Assembly (NCBI RefSeq): GCF_003086775.1
Contig: NZ_CP026001.1
Span: forward strand, 460,429-524,428
Reading direction: 5' to 3'
Length of the DNA stretch: 64,000 nucleotides
Origin: Stenotrophomonas sp. ZAC14D1_NAIMI4_1
Lineage (GTDB): Bacteria > Pseudomonadota > Gammaproteobacteria > Xanthomonadales > Xanthomonadaceae
Positions within the stretch are counted from its first letter, which is position 1; every line of letters begins with the position of its first letter. Below the pieces are notes generated by a model. The model was given only the letters and a program-made list of their open reading frames with translations, was not told where the DNA came from and did no database searches. Shown piece by piece: positions 51,101 to 58,868 of this stretch. Both the position numbers and the translations under genes were made by a program.

Positions 51101-51216
51101 TGTGGACCCGCCCGGGACTGGGCACCGAAGTGGCGCTGGCGGTCCCCGCACGGCGCCTGTATCACCGCCGGCCACCGCGTTGGCGCTGGCCCTGGAGTAG
51201 AAAACGCGATGACTGA
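48190..51216 (+). CDS. Hybrid-free sensor histidine kinase with periplasmic beta-propeller
   Basis: The 1008-residue protein has a signal-anchor (ALLTCLLLIALPAFAEQ). About 700 residues of two-component-regulator propeller repeats follow (GDIWDIAQDHQGMLWLATGS, DDSLWIGYFQAGISQLS, RDRDGHLWAAINGGLRWF), then a Y_Y_Y domain (NRYRYRLTGVDEGWQDAGSS) and one membrane helix near 750-775. The NarL-type kinase has H-box RIARDLHDTLLQ near residue 800, a HATPase N-box (EAIRNALRHAEASA), G-box (VRDDGVGIADDD) and closing GLGTEVALAVP. The response-regulator gene overlaps its last 8 bases. The propeller probably senses a polysaccharide or another periplasmic ligand. Confidence 0.92.
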   Translation: MLPMRGRPFPFLRRLPALLTCLLLIALPAFAEQRPAVANGMPGYQHTAWRVGQGAPGDIWDIAQDHQGMLWLATGSGLYRFDGRRFERQSAPAGSAFPSTNMVSLAVDADDSLWIGYFQAGISQLSAAHLRSFGRGQGVPTGVVPHFSRDRDGHLWAAINGGLRWFDGVHWRALPVGSGVPERRVQWLLHDRHSTFWVLADLKVWRRPAGASTFEDTGIAVSQMASLAESPRGEIWLADRNRGTSPLANAQGLLPAAEREARRLPKLVAARLQFTADGALWATMSPHGGVARVTFEGDQATHMERFDTPQGLTATSAVPVLVDREGNLWVGTNLGLNRFRARSVQALAAGPTDPYRSLVRASDGRVYGYGEDLKPYDLRRSLLGERAAQLQQAARQAPTPLWQFDWINLVRTVNGHATRIPSPAPYTGQSLQAVLFPNDEEAWACVGERGVLHYQHAQWYRQARLPEQACSTMAMGSDGALLLGYADGRLRRMDASGVATFDARQGLAVGPVTALLQDQDMLLVAGEAGLAARIGEAPFSEVRTDMAGVLEGITGMVADAHGRLWLNGSRGLVRLDRTALRDAVRSHQPVAPRLFDAVDGMPGIALQSGPIPTAVQAADGLLWLATNQGLAWLDTNAAHRNTLAPGVRIGDVLYGATQAPLQEGLRLPAGTTQLQIDYVALSLARPERNRYRYRLTGVDEGWQDAGSSTRAYYTNLAPGSYRFDVEAANEDGVWSTAPASRTFSIAATFVQTVWFKLLCAALVLAALVVAVRIRSGQLAALFRARLQERHGERERIARDLHDTLLQGSQGLILRLHAISQSAQTPDSVRTQLESAMQLAERNLAEGRERVNALRDGPFAGRDLATALADVHAEYAGQGTNPLRLTVEGTPPPLQPDAVEEVFLIGREAIRNALRHAEASAIEVELSYGSRCFLLHVRDDGVGIADDDAGHGHWGLQGMRERAQRLGAELQLWTRPGLGTEVALAVPARRLYHRRPPRWRWPWSRKRDD

Positions 51217-51862
51217 ATCCTCTTCCCCGATCGGCGTGCTGGTGGTCGATGACCACCCCCTGCTGCGCGACGGCCTGGCCGCCCTGCTCGGCGCGCAACC
51301 GGACCTGCGCCTGCTGGGCGAAGCCGCCGATGGCGAAGAAGCGATCGCGCGCTATCAGGAACTGCAGCCGGACGTGGTGCTGATGGACCTGCAGATGCCG
51401 CGCCTGGACGGCGTGGAAGCGATCGTGCGGATCCGTGCGCTGGATCCGCGCGCACGCATCATCGTGCTGACCACCTACCGCGGCGATGTGCGCGCGGTAC
51501 GTGCGCTGCAGGCCGGTGCCAGCGCCTACCTGCTCAAGGACATGCTGCGCCACGAGCTGGTGGACACGATCCGCACGGTGGCTGGCGGCCGGCGCGCCGC
51601 GATTCCACCGTCCGTGGCAGCGAGCATTGCCGCGCACGTGGTGGAGGACCGGCTGTCGCCGCGCGAGACGGAGGTGCTGCGGCACGTGGCCGGCGGCCTG
51701 TCGAACAAGCGCATTGGCGAGCGGATGCAGATATCCGAGCAGACGGTGAAGGCGCACATGAAGAGCCTGATGGACAAGCTGGGCGTGGGTGATCGCACGC
51801 ATGCGGTGACGCAGGCGCTGCGTCGCGGGATCATCAGCCTGGATGACACCGGCCACGATTGA
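51209..51862 (+). CDS. NarL/FixJ-family response regulator
   Basis: The product is 217 residues from ATG 51209, overlapping the kinase stop (ATGACTGA). The receiver domain has the acid pocket VLVVDDHP and phospho-acceptor Asp60 in VVLMDLQMPRLDGVEA, Thr in IIVLTTY and Lys in AYLLKDM. The C-terminal LuxR helix-turn-helix reads SPRETEVLRHVAGGLSNKRI with SEQTVKAHMKSLMDKLGVGD. It is the partner of the upstream kinase. Confidence 0.95.
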   Translation: MTESSSPIGVLVVDDHPLLRDGLAALLGAQPDLRLLGEAADGEEAIARYQELQPDVVLMDLQMPRLDGVEAIVRIRALDPRARIIVLTTYRGDVRAVRALQAGASAYLLKDMLRHELVDTIRTVAGGRRAAIPPSVAASIAAHVVEDRLSPRETEVLRHVAGGLSNKRIGERMQISEQTVKAHMKSLMDKLGVGDRTHAVTQALRRGIISLDDTGHD

Positions 51863-51957
51863 AGCCGGGGTTTTCTGCAGGGCTTGCAGCCCTGCACCTG
51901 CTTCAAGCCGAAGCCGAAGCCGAAGCAAGTTCAAAAACAGCTCTGGATTTCTGCTGG

Positions 51958-52425
51958 TTGGGCGGGGCGGTGTGGATGGTCAGGACACGCCGTAAACCCA
52001 TCCATGGGGGCTCGATGGCGCCATCCATGGCGCCAACGGTCCTGCCCACCCACACCGCCCCACCCCCGACAATTTCACGCGGCTGTTGGTAGGTGCCGAC
52101 CGTTGGTCGGCACATCTGTCAGATATCGAATGAACGCATCCACGCATGGCGTGGCTCTACCGTGTCGACTCCGGCAGGCTGTTGGTAGGTGTCGACCGTT
52201 GGTCGACACATCTGTCAGACATCGATATCCGCCCCGTGCCGACCAACGGTCGGCACCCACCAACAGCAGCAGCATGTTCTGACAGATCGCGGAGAACTGT
52301 CGAAGGCGGGGTGGGTCCGGTTGAGGGGGCGTGAGCGCCATGGATGGCGCGACCAAGCTTACATGGACGTACTTGCAGCGTCCCCCTCAACTGGACCCAC
52401 CCCGCCATCCCACGGAAAGCCAGCC
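51958..52425. repeat. Large repeat block (~470 bp), inverted copy at 58341-58818
   Basis: The block has two GTAG-headed palindromes (GTAGGTGCCGACC and GTAGGTGTCGACC), the stretch GGACACGCCGTAAACCCATC, and an inverted pair GGGTCCGGTTGAGGGGG...CCCCCTCAACTGGACCC about 65 bases apart. Almost the same sequence runs in reverse orientation at 58341-58818. The stretch from 51863 holds no gene; GCCGAA hexamer repeats precede the block at about 51908. Confidence 0.85.
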
Positions 52426-52880
52426 TTTGACGTTGCTGTGGCTTTAGGCAGGTGCAGGGCTGCAAGCCCTGCAAAACAAACAAACCTACCTCAACCGCAC
52501 CAGCAGGCTGCTGCCCGCCACACCGCCCCCACCCCCTGCAGATTCCGTTTGCTGTTGGTAGGTGTCGACCGTTGGTCGACACATCTGTCAGACATCGATA
52601 TCCGCCCCCGTGCCGACCAACGGTCGGCACCCACCAACAGCAGCAGCATGTTCTGACAGATCGCGGAGAACTGTCGAAGGCGGGGTGGGTCCGGTTGAGG
52701 GGGCGTGAGCGCCATGGATGGCGCGACCGAGCTTACATGGACGTACTTGCAGCGTCCCCCTCAACTGGACCCACCTCGCCAACCCACGGGAACCCAGCTT
52801 CTGCCCTTGCTCTGGCTTCAGCAGGTGCAGGGCTGCAAGCCCTGCAAAACAAACAAACCTACCTCAACCGCACCAGCAGG
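52181..52880. repeat. Tandem duplication, period ~373 bp, including the MFS gene 3' end
   Basis: Sequence from GTTGGTAGGTGTCGACC at 52181 recurs at 52554. Both copies include the TCTGACAGATCGCGGAGAAC stretch, the GCAGGGCTGCAAGCCCTGC palindrome and AACCTACCTCAACCGCACC. The last is the 3' end of the MFS gene at 52859, so copy one carries a non-coding relic of about 12 codons. Confidence 0.85.
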
Positions 52881-54052
52881 CTGCTGCCCGCACACACCAC
52901 CGCCAGCCACGCCACGCCGTGCCAACCCCACTGCGCCAGCGCAAGGCTGCCCAGCGCGCCGCCCGCGGCCATGCCGATGAACATGCCCGTGAACAACAGC
53001 GCGTTGAGGCGGCTGCGCGCCGGCGGTACCAGGCCGTAGACCAACGTCTGGTGCGCCACCAGCGCCGACTGGAAACCGAAGTCAAACAGCAACGCGCTCA
53101 CCACCAGCAGCGGCAGCAGCGCCGCAGCCGGCAGCCAGCTGTCGGCCAGCAGCAGGCCAAACCCCACCAGCGCCACGGTAATCGCCAGGCGCGCCACCGC
53201 ATGGCTGCCCAGCCGGTCGGCGTAACGGCCGGCGAACGGGGCCGCCAACGCACCCGCCGCACCGGCAATACCGAACGCACCGGCCGCAGCGCTGCCCAGA
53301 CCCAGCGTGGCGTGCAGCATCAGCGCCAGGGTCGACCAGAACGCACTGAAACCCACTGCCAGCAGCGACTGGCTGGCCACCGCGCGCCGCAACTGCGGCT
53401 GCTCGCGCCACAACTGCAGCAGCGACCCCAACAGCGCGGGATAGCGCAGCGTGCTGGTCGGTGCAAAGCGCGGCAGCGCCTTGGCCATCACCGCGCCCAT
53501 CGCTGCCACTGACACCGCAGCCAGCACGAACTGCGTGCGCCAGCCCCAGGCTTCGGCCACCACGCCACTGACCACGCGCGACAACAGGATGCCCAGCAGC
53601 AGCCCGGTCATCACCCGGCCGACGATCTGCCCACGATGCGCGTCCGGGGCCAGCACCGCAGCCGCCGGCACGATGTCCTGGGCCAGCGTGGCCATCAGGC
53701 CCACCAGCAGGCTGGCCACCAGCAGCCCCGGCAGTTGCCCGGCCCACGCGGCAGCGGCCAGCGCCACGGACAGCAGCACCGACTTCAGCAGGATCAGGTG
53801 GCGACGATCAAAGCGGTCACCCAGCGGGGCCAACAGCAGGATGCCCAGCGCATAGCCAAGCTGGGTCAGGGTCGGCACCAGGCCGACGCCGCGCTCGCTG
53901 GCACCCAGGTCCTGGGCGATCAGGCCCAGCATCGGCTGGCTGTAGTACAGCGATGCAACCGAGAAACCGGCGCCGGCGGCCATCGCCAGTACCAACGGGG
54001 CCGAAGGAGCGGCCGTCGGCATGACGGTCACGGAAACAGAGGAGGTGGACAT
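52859..54052 (-). CDS. MFS transporter (12-helix)
   Basis: The 397-residue inner-membrane protein starts at ATG 54052 (MSTSSVSVTVMPTAAPSAPL) after GGAG. Segments typical of drug/sugar efflux MFS proteins include GFSVASLYYSQPMLGLIAQD, LGDRFDRRHLILLKSV (the A-like loop motif) and FAGRYADRLGSHAVARL. It is divergent from a LysR regulator at 54147, a usual pairing of regulator and efflux pump. Its 3' end lies in a tandem-duplicated repeat. Confidence 0.88.
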   Translation of the reverse strand: MSTSSVSVTVMPTAAPSAPLVLAMAAGAGFSVASLYYSQPMLGLIAQDLGASERGVGLVPTLTQLGYALGILLLAPLGDRFDRRHLILLKSVLLSVALAAAAWAGQLPGLLVASLLVGLMATLAQDIVPAAAVLAPDAHRGQIVGRVMTGLLLGILLSRVVSGVVAEAWGWRTQFVLAAVSVAAMGAVMAKALPRFAPTSTLRYPALLGSLLQLWREQPQLRRAVASQSLLAVGFSAFWSTLALMLHATLGLGSAAAGAFGIAGAAGALAAPFAGRYADRLGSHAVARLAITVALVGFGLLLADSWLPAAALLPLLVVSALLFDFGFQSALVAHQTLVYGLVPPARSRLNALLFTGMFIGMAAGGALGSLALAQWGWHGVAWLAVVCAGSSLLVRLR

Positions 54053-54146
54053 TCGGGAACTCCGGGGGAGGAATGGTGCATAGCCTGCCGATATTCGCCG
54101 CACGTCTGTAGTAGGCTCATCCACATATCCTTCATACGCCACACGC

Positions 54147-55076
54147 ATGAACGACCTGCCCGCCGGCGCCGACCGCCTGGACCTGCTGAGAACCTTCCTG
54201 CGCATTGTCGATGCCGGCAGCCTCTCGGCCGCTGCCACCCAGCTGGGCACCACCCAGCCCACGGTGAGCCGGCGCCTGCAGGCACTGGAACGGCAACTGG
54301 GCCTGCGCCTGCTGCAGCGCTCCACCCACGGCCTGCAGCTGACCGAGGACGGCCAGCGTTGCCAGCGCCACGCGCAGCGGGTCATCGACGAATGGGAAGC
54401 GCTGCAGGCCGAGCTGCATGGCGAAGCGCAGGTCCTGCGTGGGCGCCTGCGGGTGATGGTGCCGCACGCGTTCGGCCAGGCACAGCTGCTGCCGACCATG
54501 CTGGACTTCCTCGCCCGGCATCCTCAGCTGAGCCTGGAATGGATACTCGAAGACCATCGCCCGGACTTCGTCGCCGACGGCATCGACTGCGCCGTGCGCG
54601 TCGGCCCGGTGGACGAGCCGCGCATGGTGGCCCTGCCACTGGCCGAGGTGCCGCGCATCGTGGTGGCCGCGCCCACCCTGGCCGATCCCTCGCACATCCG
54701 CACCCCCGAACAGGCGCAGGCCCTGCCATGGATCGCACTGGCGACCTACTACCGCGAACGCCTGCTGCTGCACGACGCGCAGGGGCGCGCGCACACGCTG
54801 TCGATCGCGCCTCGCCTGCTCACTGACAACCTGTTCGTGGTGCAGCGTGCCGCCGTGGCCGGCCTGGGCGCGGCGGTGGTTTCGGCATGGCTGGTGGCTG
54901 AGGATCTGGCCGAAGGCCGCCTGGTGCAGCTGCTGCCGCAGTGGCAGGCTCCGCCGCTGCCGGTGCATCTGGTCTTTCCGGCCGCGCGCCAGCAGCCCCT
55001 GCGGCTGCGCGCCTTCATCGATGCGATGAAGGAAGCGCTGCCGCAGCTGCACGGCATGCGGCCGGCAGCGCGGTGA
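54147..55076 (+). CDS. LysR-family regulator, divergent from the MFS gene
   Basis: The 309-residue protein has an N-terminal winged helix: LDLLRTFLRIVDAGSLSAAA with TQLGTTQPTVSRRLQALERQ. The C-terminal LysR substrate domain includes GRLRVMVPHAFGQAQLLPTM and VAGLGAAVVSAWLVAEDLAE. The 94-base gap shared with the MFS gene should hold the operator. It likely controls the transporter; the co-inducer is unknown. Confidence 0.9.
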   Translation: MNDLPAGADRLDLLRTFLRIVDAGSLSAAATQLGTTQPTVSRRLQALERQLGLRLLQRSTHGLQLTEDGQRCQRHAQRVIDEWEALQAELHGEAQVLRGRLRVMVPHAFGQAQLLPTMLDFLARHPQLSLEWILEDHRPDFVADGIDCAVRVGPVDEPRMVALPLAEVPRIVVAAPTLADPSHIRTPEQAQALPWIALATYYRERLLLHDAQGRAHTLSIAPRLLTDNLFVVQRAAVAGLGAAVVSAWLVAEDLAEGRLVQLLPQWQAPPLPVHLVFPAARQQPLRLRAFIDAMKEALPQLHGMRPAAR

Positions 55077-55088
55077 ACCCCGGAAGGG

Positions 55089-56546
55089 TCATTCCTGCTT
55101 AGCAGCCTCGGCATTCCACGCAGCCACCTTGGCCTTGGTGTCGGCCAGCATCTTGTCCAGCGCCGCACGGTCATACACGGTGCCGCGCAGGATCACGCTG
55201 TCGATCTTCTCCGTCGCGGCGATGTCCTGCAGCGGGTTGGCGGTCAGCAGCACCAGATCGGCCGCCTTGCCGGTGGCCACGCCACCATAGCGATCCATCT
55301 GCCCGAACCAGGCCGGGCCGGAACGGGTGGCGGCCGAGAGTGCCTGCGGCGCGCTCAGGCCTTCCTTCACGAACAGCTGCAGTTCCTGGTGCAGGGCAAT
55401 GCCCGGGAAATTGTACGAGTTGAGGAAGCCGGCATCGGTACCGGCAATGATCGTCACGCCCGCTTCCTGCAGCAGCGGCAGCACCGATGCCACCTGGTGG
55501 TACTGCGCATGGCGCGCCTCGATCTGCGCCGGGCTGGCCTTGGCCGCGCGGTCCACGCGCCACTGGTAGGTCGCGCGCAGGCCCGGGCCGATGTAGGCCA
55601 GGTACGGATCGTTGGCGTGGTCATCCTGGTCGAGGAAATCGAGGATGCGGCCACCATTGAGGGTCGGGGTGACGAACACGCCGCGCTTGGCGAAGTCGCG
55701 GTAGGCGTGCATCGCCGTATCGTGGTCGAAGCTGGCATCCAGGCGGCGGTTGGCCTCGGCGCGATCGATGCGGCCCGCACCGAAATCAGCGGCGATCTGC
55801 GCTTCATCCTTGCTGCCGGCCTTGAACGCGTAATCGAGATGTTCGATCGAAGCGAGGCCGGCGTCGACGGCCTGTTCGACGGTCAGCGCCATCGGGATGT
55901 GGCCCGAGGCCTTGAAGCCGGCCTTGCGCGCGGCGCTGGCCGAGTACAGGAACAGCCCCGGCTTCAGCGTGCTGTCGGTGATCTTCACGAAATCGACCTT
56001 GTCGTGCTGCAGGCGGGCGATCGCCTTGTCGGCGTCCGCCTCGGTGCCCACCTCGATCGTGCCCTTCCAGACCGGCTTGATGCCTTCGATCTTCGCGCCC
56101 GAGCTGAGCAGCCGCGGCCCGAACAGCGTGCCGTTGGCGATCTCGCCACGCCACTGCAGTACCTGCTCGGGCAGGTCGCCGGAGCAGTCACGCACGGTGG
56201 TGATGCCATGGGCGATGTACAGCGGCAGCAGCGCCTTGTTCTCTTCGATCAACGCCGGGCCGCCGCCGAAGTGCACGTGCATGTCCCACAGGCCGGGGAT
56301 GAGGTACTTGCCCTTGGCGTCGACCTGGCGGCTGGCGGTCCACTGGCTGCGCAGCTGCGCATCAGGGCCCACCGCGACGATGTCATCGCCACGGATCACC
56401 ACGCTCTGCCCCGGCACGCTGCGTGCGTGCTCGACATCAACCACGGTGGCGTTGCGGATCAGCAGGTCGGCGCGCTCGGCGGCGGACACCGACAGCGGCG
56501 CGACGGCAAGAAGGATCGCGAGGGACAACGTACGGGAACGGAACAT
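55089..56546 (-). CDS. Exported amidohydrolase-family protein
   Basis: The product is 485 residues from ATG 56546 (MFRSRTLSLAILLAVAPL), the start with AGGA at good distance. Signal peptide, then the metal-dependent hydrolase core: LIRNATVVDVEHARSVPGQS, IPGLWDMHVHFGG (His-x-His ligands), FVKITDSTLKPG (the bridging-Lys position), ASGHIPMAL, IEHLDYAF and IAGTDAGFLN (metal-binding Asp). C-terminal KAADLVLLTANPLQD is typical. The family includes imidazolonepropionase- and prolidase-like enzymes; the substrate cannot be read. Confidence 0.88.
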   Translation of the reverse strand: MFRSRTLSLAILLAVAPLSVSAAERADLLIRNATVVDVEHARSVPGQSVVIRGDDIVAVGPDAQLRSQWTASRQVDAKGKYLIPGLWDMHVHFGGGPALIEENKALLPLYIAHGITTVRDCSGDLPEQVLQWRGEIANGTLFGPRLLSSGAKIEGIKPVWKGTIEVGTEADADKAIARLQHDKVDFVKITDSTLKPGLFLYSASAARKAGFKASGHIPMALTVEQAVDAGLASIEHLDYAFKAGSKDEAQIAADFGAGRIDRAEANRRLDASFDHDTAMHAYRDFAKRGVFVTPTLNGGRILDFLDQDDHANDPYLAYIGPGLRATYQWRVDRAAKASPAQIEARHAQYHQVASVLPLLQEAGVTIIAGTDAGFLNSYNFPGIALHQELQLFVKEGLSAPQALSAATRSGPAWFGQMDRYGGVATGKAADLVLLTANPLQDIAATEKIDSVILRGTVYDRAALDKMLADTKAKVAAWNAEAAKQE

Positions 56547-56599
56547 GGACAGCATCCTGGTGGGCGCGCGTGGCGCGCGGGGTGGAAGGGGTGCGGGGT

Positions 56600-57298
56600 T
56601 CAGCGGCTGGCGCCGGCGCGGCGCAGCAGGGTTTCCATCTGCGTGTAGCCACGCTGGCGTGCATGCGCCAGCGGCGTCACGCCATCGCCATCGGCCAGTT
56701 CGGGATTCGCGCCGGCGTCGAGCAGCAACTGCACGATCTGCACATGGCGCGGACCACCGTCGCCCAGCAGGATCGCTTCCAGCAGCGCGGTCCAGTGCAG
56801 GCGGTTGACATGGTCCACCGCCACGCCTGCACGCAGCAGCGTGCGGACCGTAGCGACATGGCCGCGCTCGGCGGCGGGAATCAAGGCAGTGCCGCCGTAC
56901 CGGTTGGTGCTGCGCAGATCCGCACCGTGGGCGAGGGTCAGCGCGAGGATTTCATCCAGGCCGCGCGCGCCGGCATACAGATAGGCACTGTCCTGCATCG
57001 CATCCTTGGCGTTGACGTCGGCACCGGCTTCGATCAGTTCGCGCGCCGCATCGACGTTGTTGCCGTGGGTCGCCAGCAGCAGTGCGGTGCAGCCCTGGCC
57101 ATCGCGCGATTCCAGGTCGGCACCGTCTTCCAGAGCCGCACGCACGGCATCGGCATCACCGCGCGTGGCGGCATCACGCAGTCGCACATCGGCCGGACCG
57201 GCGGTCGCAGAACAGGCCGGCACCACCACCGCCAGCAGGCACAGCAGCAACAGGCGGCCCAGCGGACGGGGCCAGCGACGGCAACGATGGATTCGCAT
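56600..57298 (-). CDS. Ankyrin-repeat lipoprotein
   Basis: The product is 232 residues from the ATG at 57298 (MRIHRCRRWPRP). A lipoprotein signal with LAVVVPACSA ends at a cysteine. Five ankyrin repeats then follow (DADAVRAALEDGADLESRDG, NNVDAARELIEAGADVNAKD, GLDEILALTLAHGADLRSTN, HVATVRTLLRAGVAVDHVNR, VQIVQLLLDAGANPELADGD). Periplasmic ankyrin proteins often accompany catalases or act as anti-toxin partners; here it sits beside the amidohydrolase on the same strand, 53 bases away. Confidence 0.88.
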   Translation of the reverse strand: MRIHRCRRWPRPLGRLLLLCLLAVVVPACSATAGPADVRLRDAATRGDADAVRAALEDGADLESRDGQGCTALLLATHGNNVDAARELIEAGADVNAKDAMQDSAYLYAGARGLDEILALTLAHGADLRSTNRYGGTALIPAAERGHVATVRTLLRAGVAVDHVNRLHWTALLEAILLGDGGPRHVQIVQLLLDAGANPELADGDGVTPLAHARQRGYTQMETLLRRAGASR

Positions 57299-57391
57299 CT
57301 GCGGTTCTCCGGTGCAACGGGGCGCCATGCTTGCCGCCCCTTGCCCTGCATGGTAGAAGTCGCCACGTGCATCCAGAAGTGAAATGTTCAA

Positions 57392-58273
57392 ATGCAAGAC
57401 AGTGCCAAATCGAATAGAACGCTGTTCGAACTGGACCTGCTGCGTGCGCTGGTGATGGTGGCCGACTGCGGCAGCTTCACCACCGCCGCCACCCGCCTGC
57501 ATTCCACCCAGTCCACGGTCAGCCAGAAGGTCCGGCGGCTGGAGGAGCTGGCCGGGCACCGCCTGCTCGAGCGCGGCCACCGCGACGTGCACCCCACCGA
57601 TGCGGGGCACACCCTGCTGGGCTACGCACGGCGCATGCTCGACCTGAACGAGGAAATGGCCCAAGCCCTGGCTGGCGCCACGGTGGAAACCGCGGTGCGC
57701 ATCGGCGTGCCGGAGGATTTCGTCAACGCGCAGACCACGCGCATGCTGGCCGCCTTCAGCCGCCGCCACCCGCAGGTAAAGCTGGAGATCAGCAGCGGCC
57801 TGAGCCGCGATCTGGCGCATGGCTTCGACCACGGCGAGTTGGACCTGGTGCTGGTCAAGCAGCGCCGCAACACCCGCCAGGCGGTGCATTGCCGGCGCGA
57901 GCCGATGCACTGGATCGACAGCCTGCGCAGCAGCAGCCTGCTGCAGGATCCATTGCCCCTGGTGACCTTCCCGCCACGCGGCCTGTACCGCGACGAGATG
58001 ATCCAGGCGGTGGAGGCCCTGGGCCTGCGCTGGCGCATCGCGTTCACCAGTTCCTCGCTGAGTGGCATCCAGGGCGCAGTGGCCGATGGCATCGGCATCA
58101 GCCTGCTGCCGCGGCGCGCGGTGGGCCGCGAGCACCGGGTCATCGATGGCGAGCGTGGCCTGCCGGTGGTGGACAACTACGAGATCGGGCTGCTGCATCG
58201 CCCGGATGCGGACGATGCAGTGCGCGCGCTCGCGGCCGAACTCTGGCGCCAGGTCCAGCGCGAGGCGGAGTAG
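57392..58273 (+). CDS. LysR-family regulator
   Basis: The 293-residue protein has a LysR helix-turn-helix: FELDLLRALVMVADCGSFTT with AATRLHSTQSTVSQKVRRLE. Its effector domain includes VRIGVPEDFVNAQTTRML and ISSGLSRDLAHGFDHGELDL, resembling the LrhA/IlvY-like group. It is divergent from the ankyrin gene (93 bases). A repeat block starts about 70 bases after its stop. Confidence 0.9.
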   Translation: MQDSAKSNRTLFELDLLRALVMVADCGSFTTAATRLHSTQSTVSQKVRRLEELAGHRLLERGHRDVHPTDAGHTLLGYARRMLDLNEEMAQALAGATVETAVRIGVPEDFVNAQTTRMLAAFSRRHPQVKLEISSGLSRDLAHGFDHGELDLVLVKQRRNTRQAVHCRREPMHWIDSLRSSSLLQDPLPLVTFPPRGLYRDEMIQAVEALGLRWRIAFTSSSLSGIQGAVADGIGISLLPRRAVGREHRVIDGERGLPVVDNYEIGLLHRPDADDAVRALAAELWRQVQREAE

Positions 58274-58340
58274 TTTTCGGCAGGGCTGCGCCCTGCACCT
58301 GCCGAAGCCGAAGCCGAAGCCGAAGCAACAGCAACAGCGG

Positions 58341-58818
58341 GCTATCCGTGGGATGGCGGGGTGGGTCCGGTTGAGGGGGTCGCTGCAAGTACGTCCATGT
58401 AAGCTCGGTCGCCGCATCCATGCGGCTCACGCCCCCTCAACCGGACCCACCCCGCCTTCGACAGTTTCTCGCGAGCTGTCGAAACGGCGTTCTGCTTTGG
58501 TGGGTGCCGACCGTTGGTCGGCACGGGGTCGGATATCGATGTCTGACAGATGTGTCGACCAACGGTCGACACCTACCAACAGCCTGTCGGAGTCGTCCCA
58601 GTAGAGCCACGCCATGCGTGGATGAATTCATTCGATATCTGACAGATGTGTCGACCAACAGTCGACACCTACCAACAGCCGCGTGAACCTGTCAGAGGTG
58701 GGGCGGTGTGGGTGGGCAGGACCGTTGGCGCCATGGATGGCGCCATCGAGCCCCCATGGACGGGTTTACGGCGTGTCCTGACCACCCACACCGCCCCGCC
58801 AACCCACGGATAGCCCGC
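58341..58818. repeat. Large repeat block, inverted copy of 51958-52425
   Basis: Read on the minus strand this matches the 51958-52425 block in order: GGCGGGGCGGTGTGG, GGACACGCCGTAAACCC, the two SMAG-type palindromes and the GGTCCGGTTGAGGGG inverted pair. GCCGAA hexamers precede it at 58304. The two blocks flank MFS, LysR, amidohydrolase, ankyrin and LysR genes. Confidence 0.85.
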
Positions 58819-58868
58819 TTTTGACGTTGACGTTGCCCCTGCAGGTGCAGGGCTGCAAGCCCTGCCGA

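Noticed and set aside
56600..58417. 605-codon frame including the ankyrin protein
   Set aside because: The front two-thirds is antisense to the LysR gene; the ankyrin protein has its own signal peptide at 57298.
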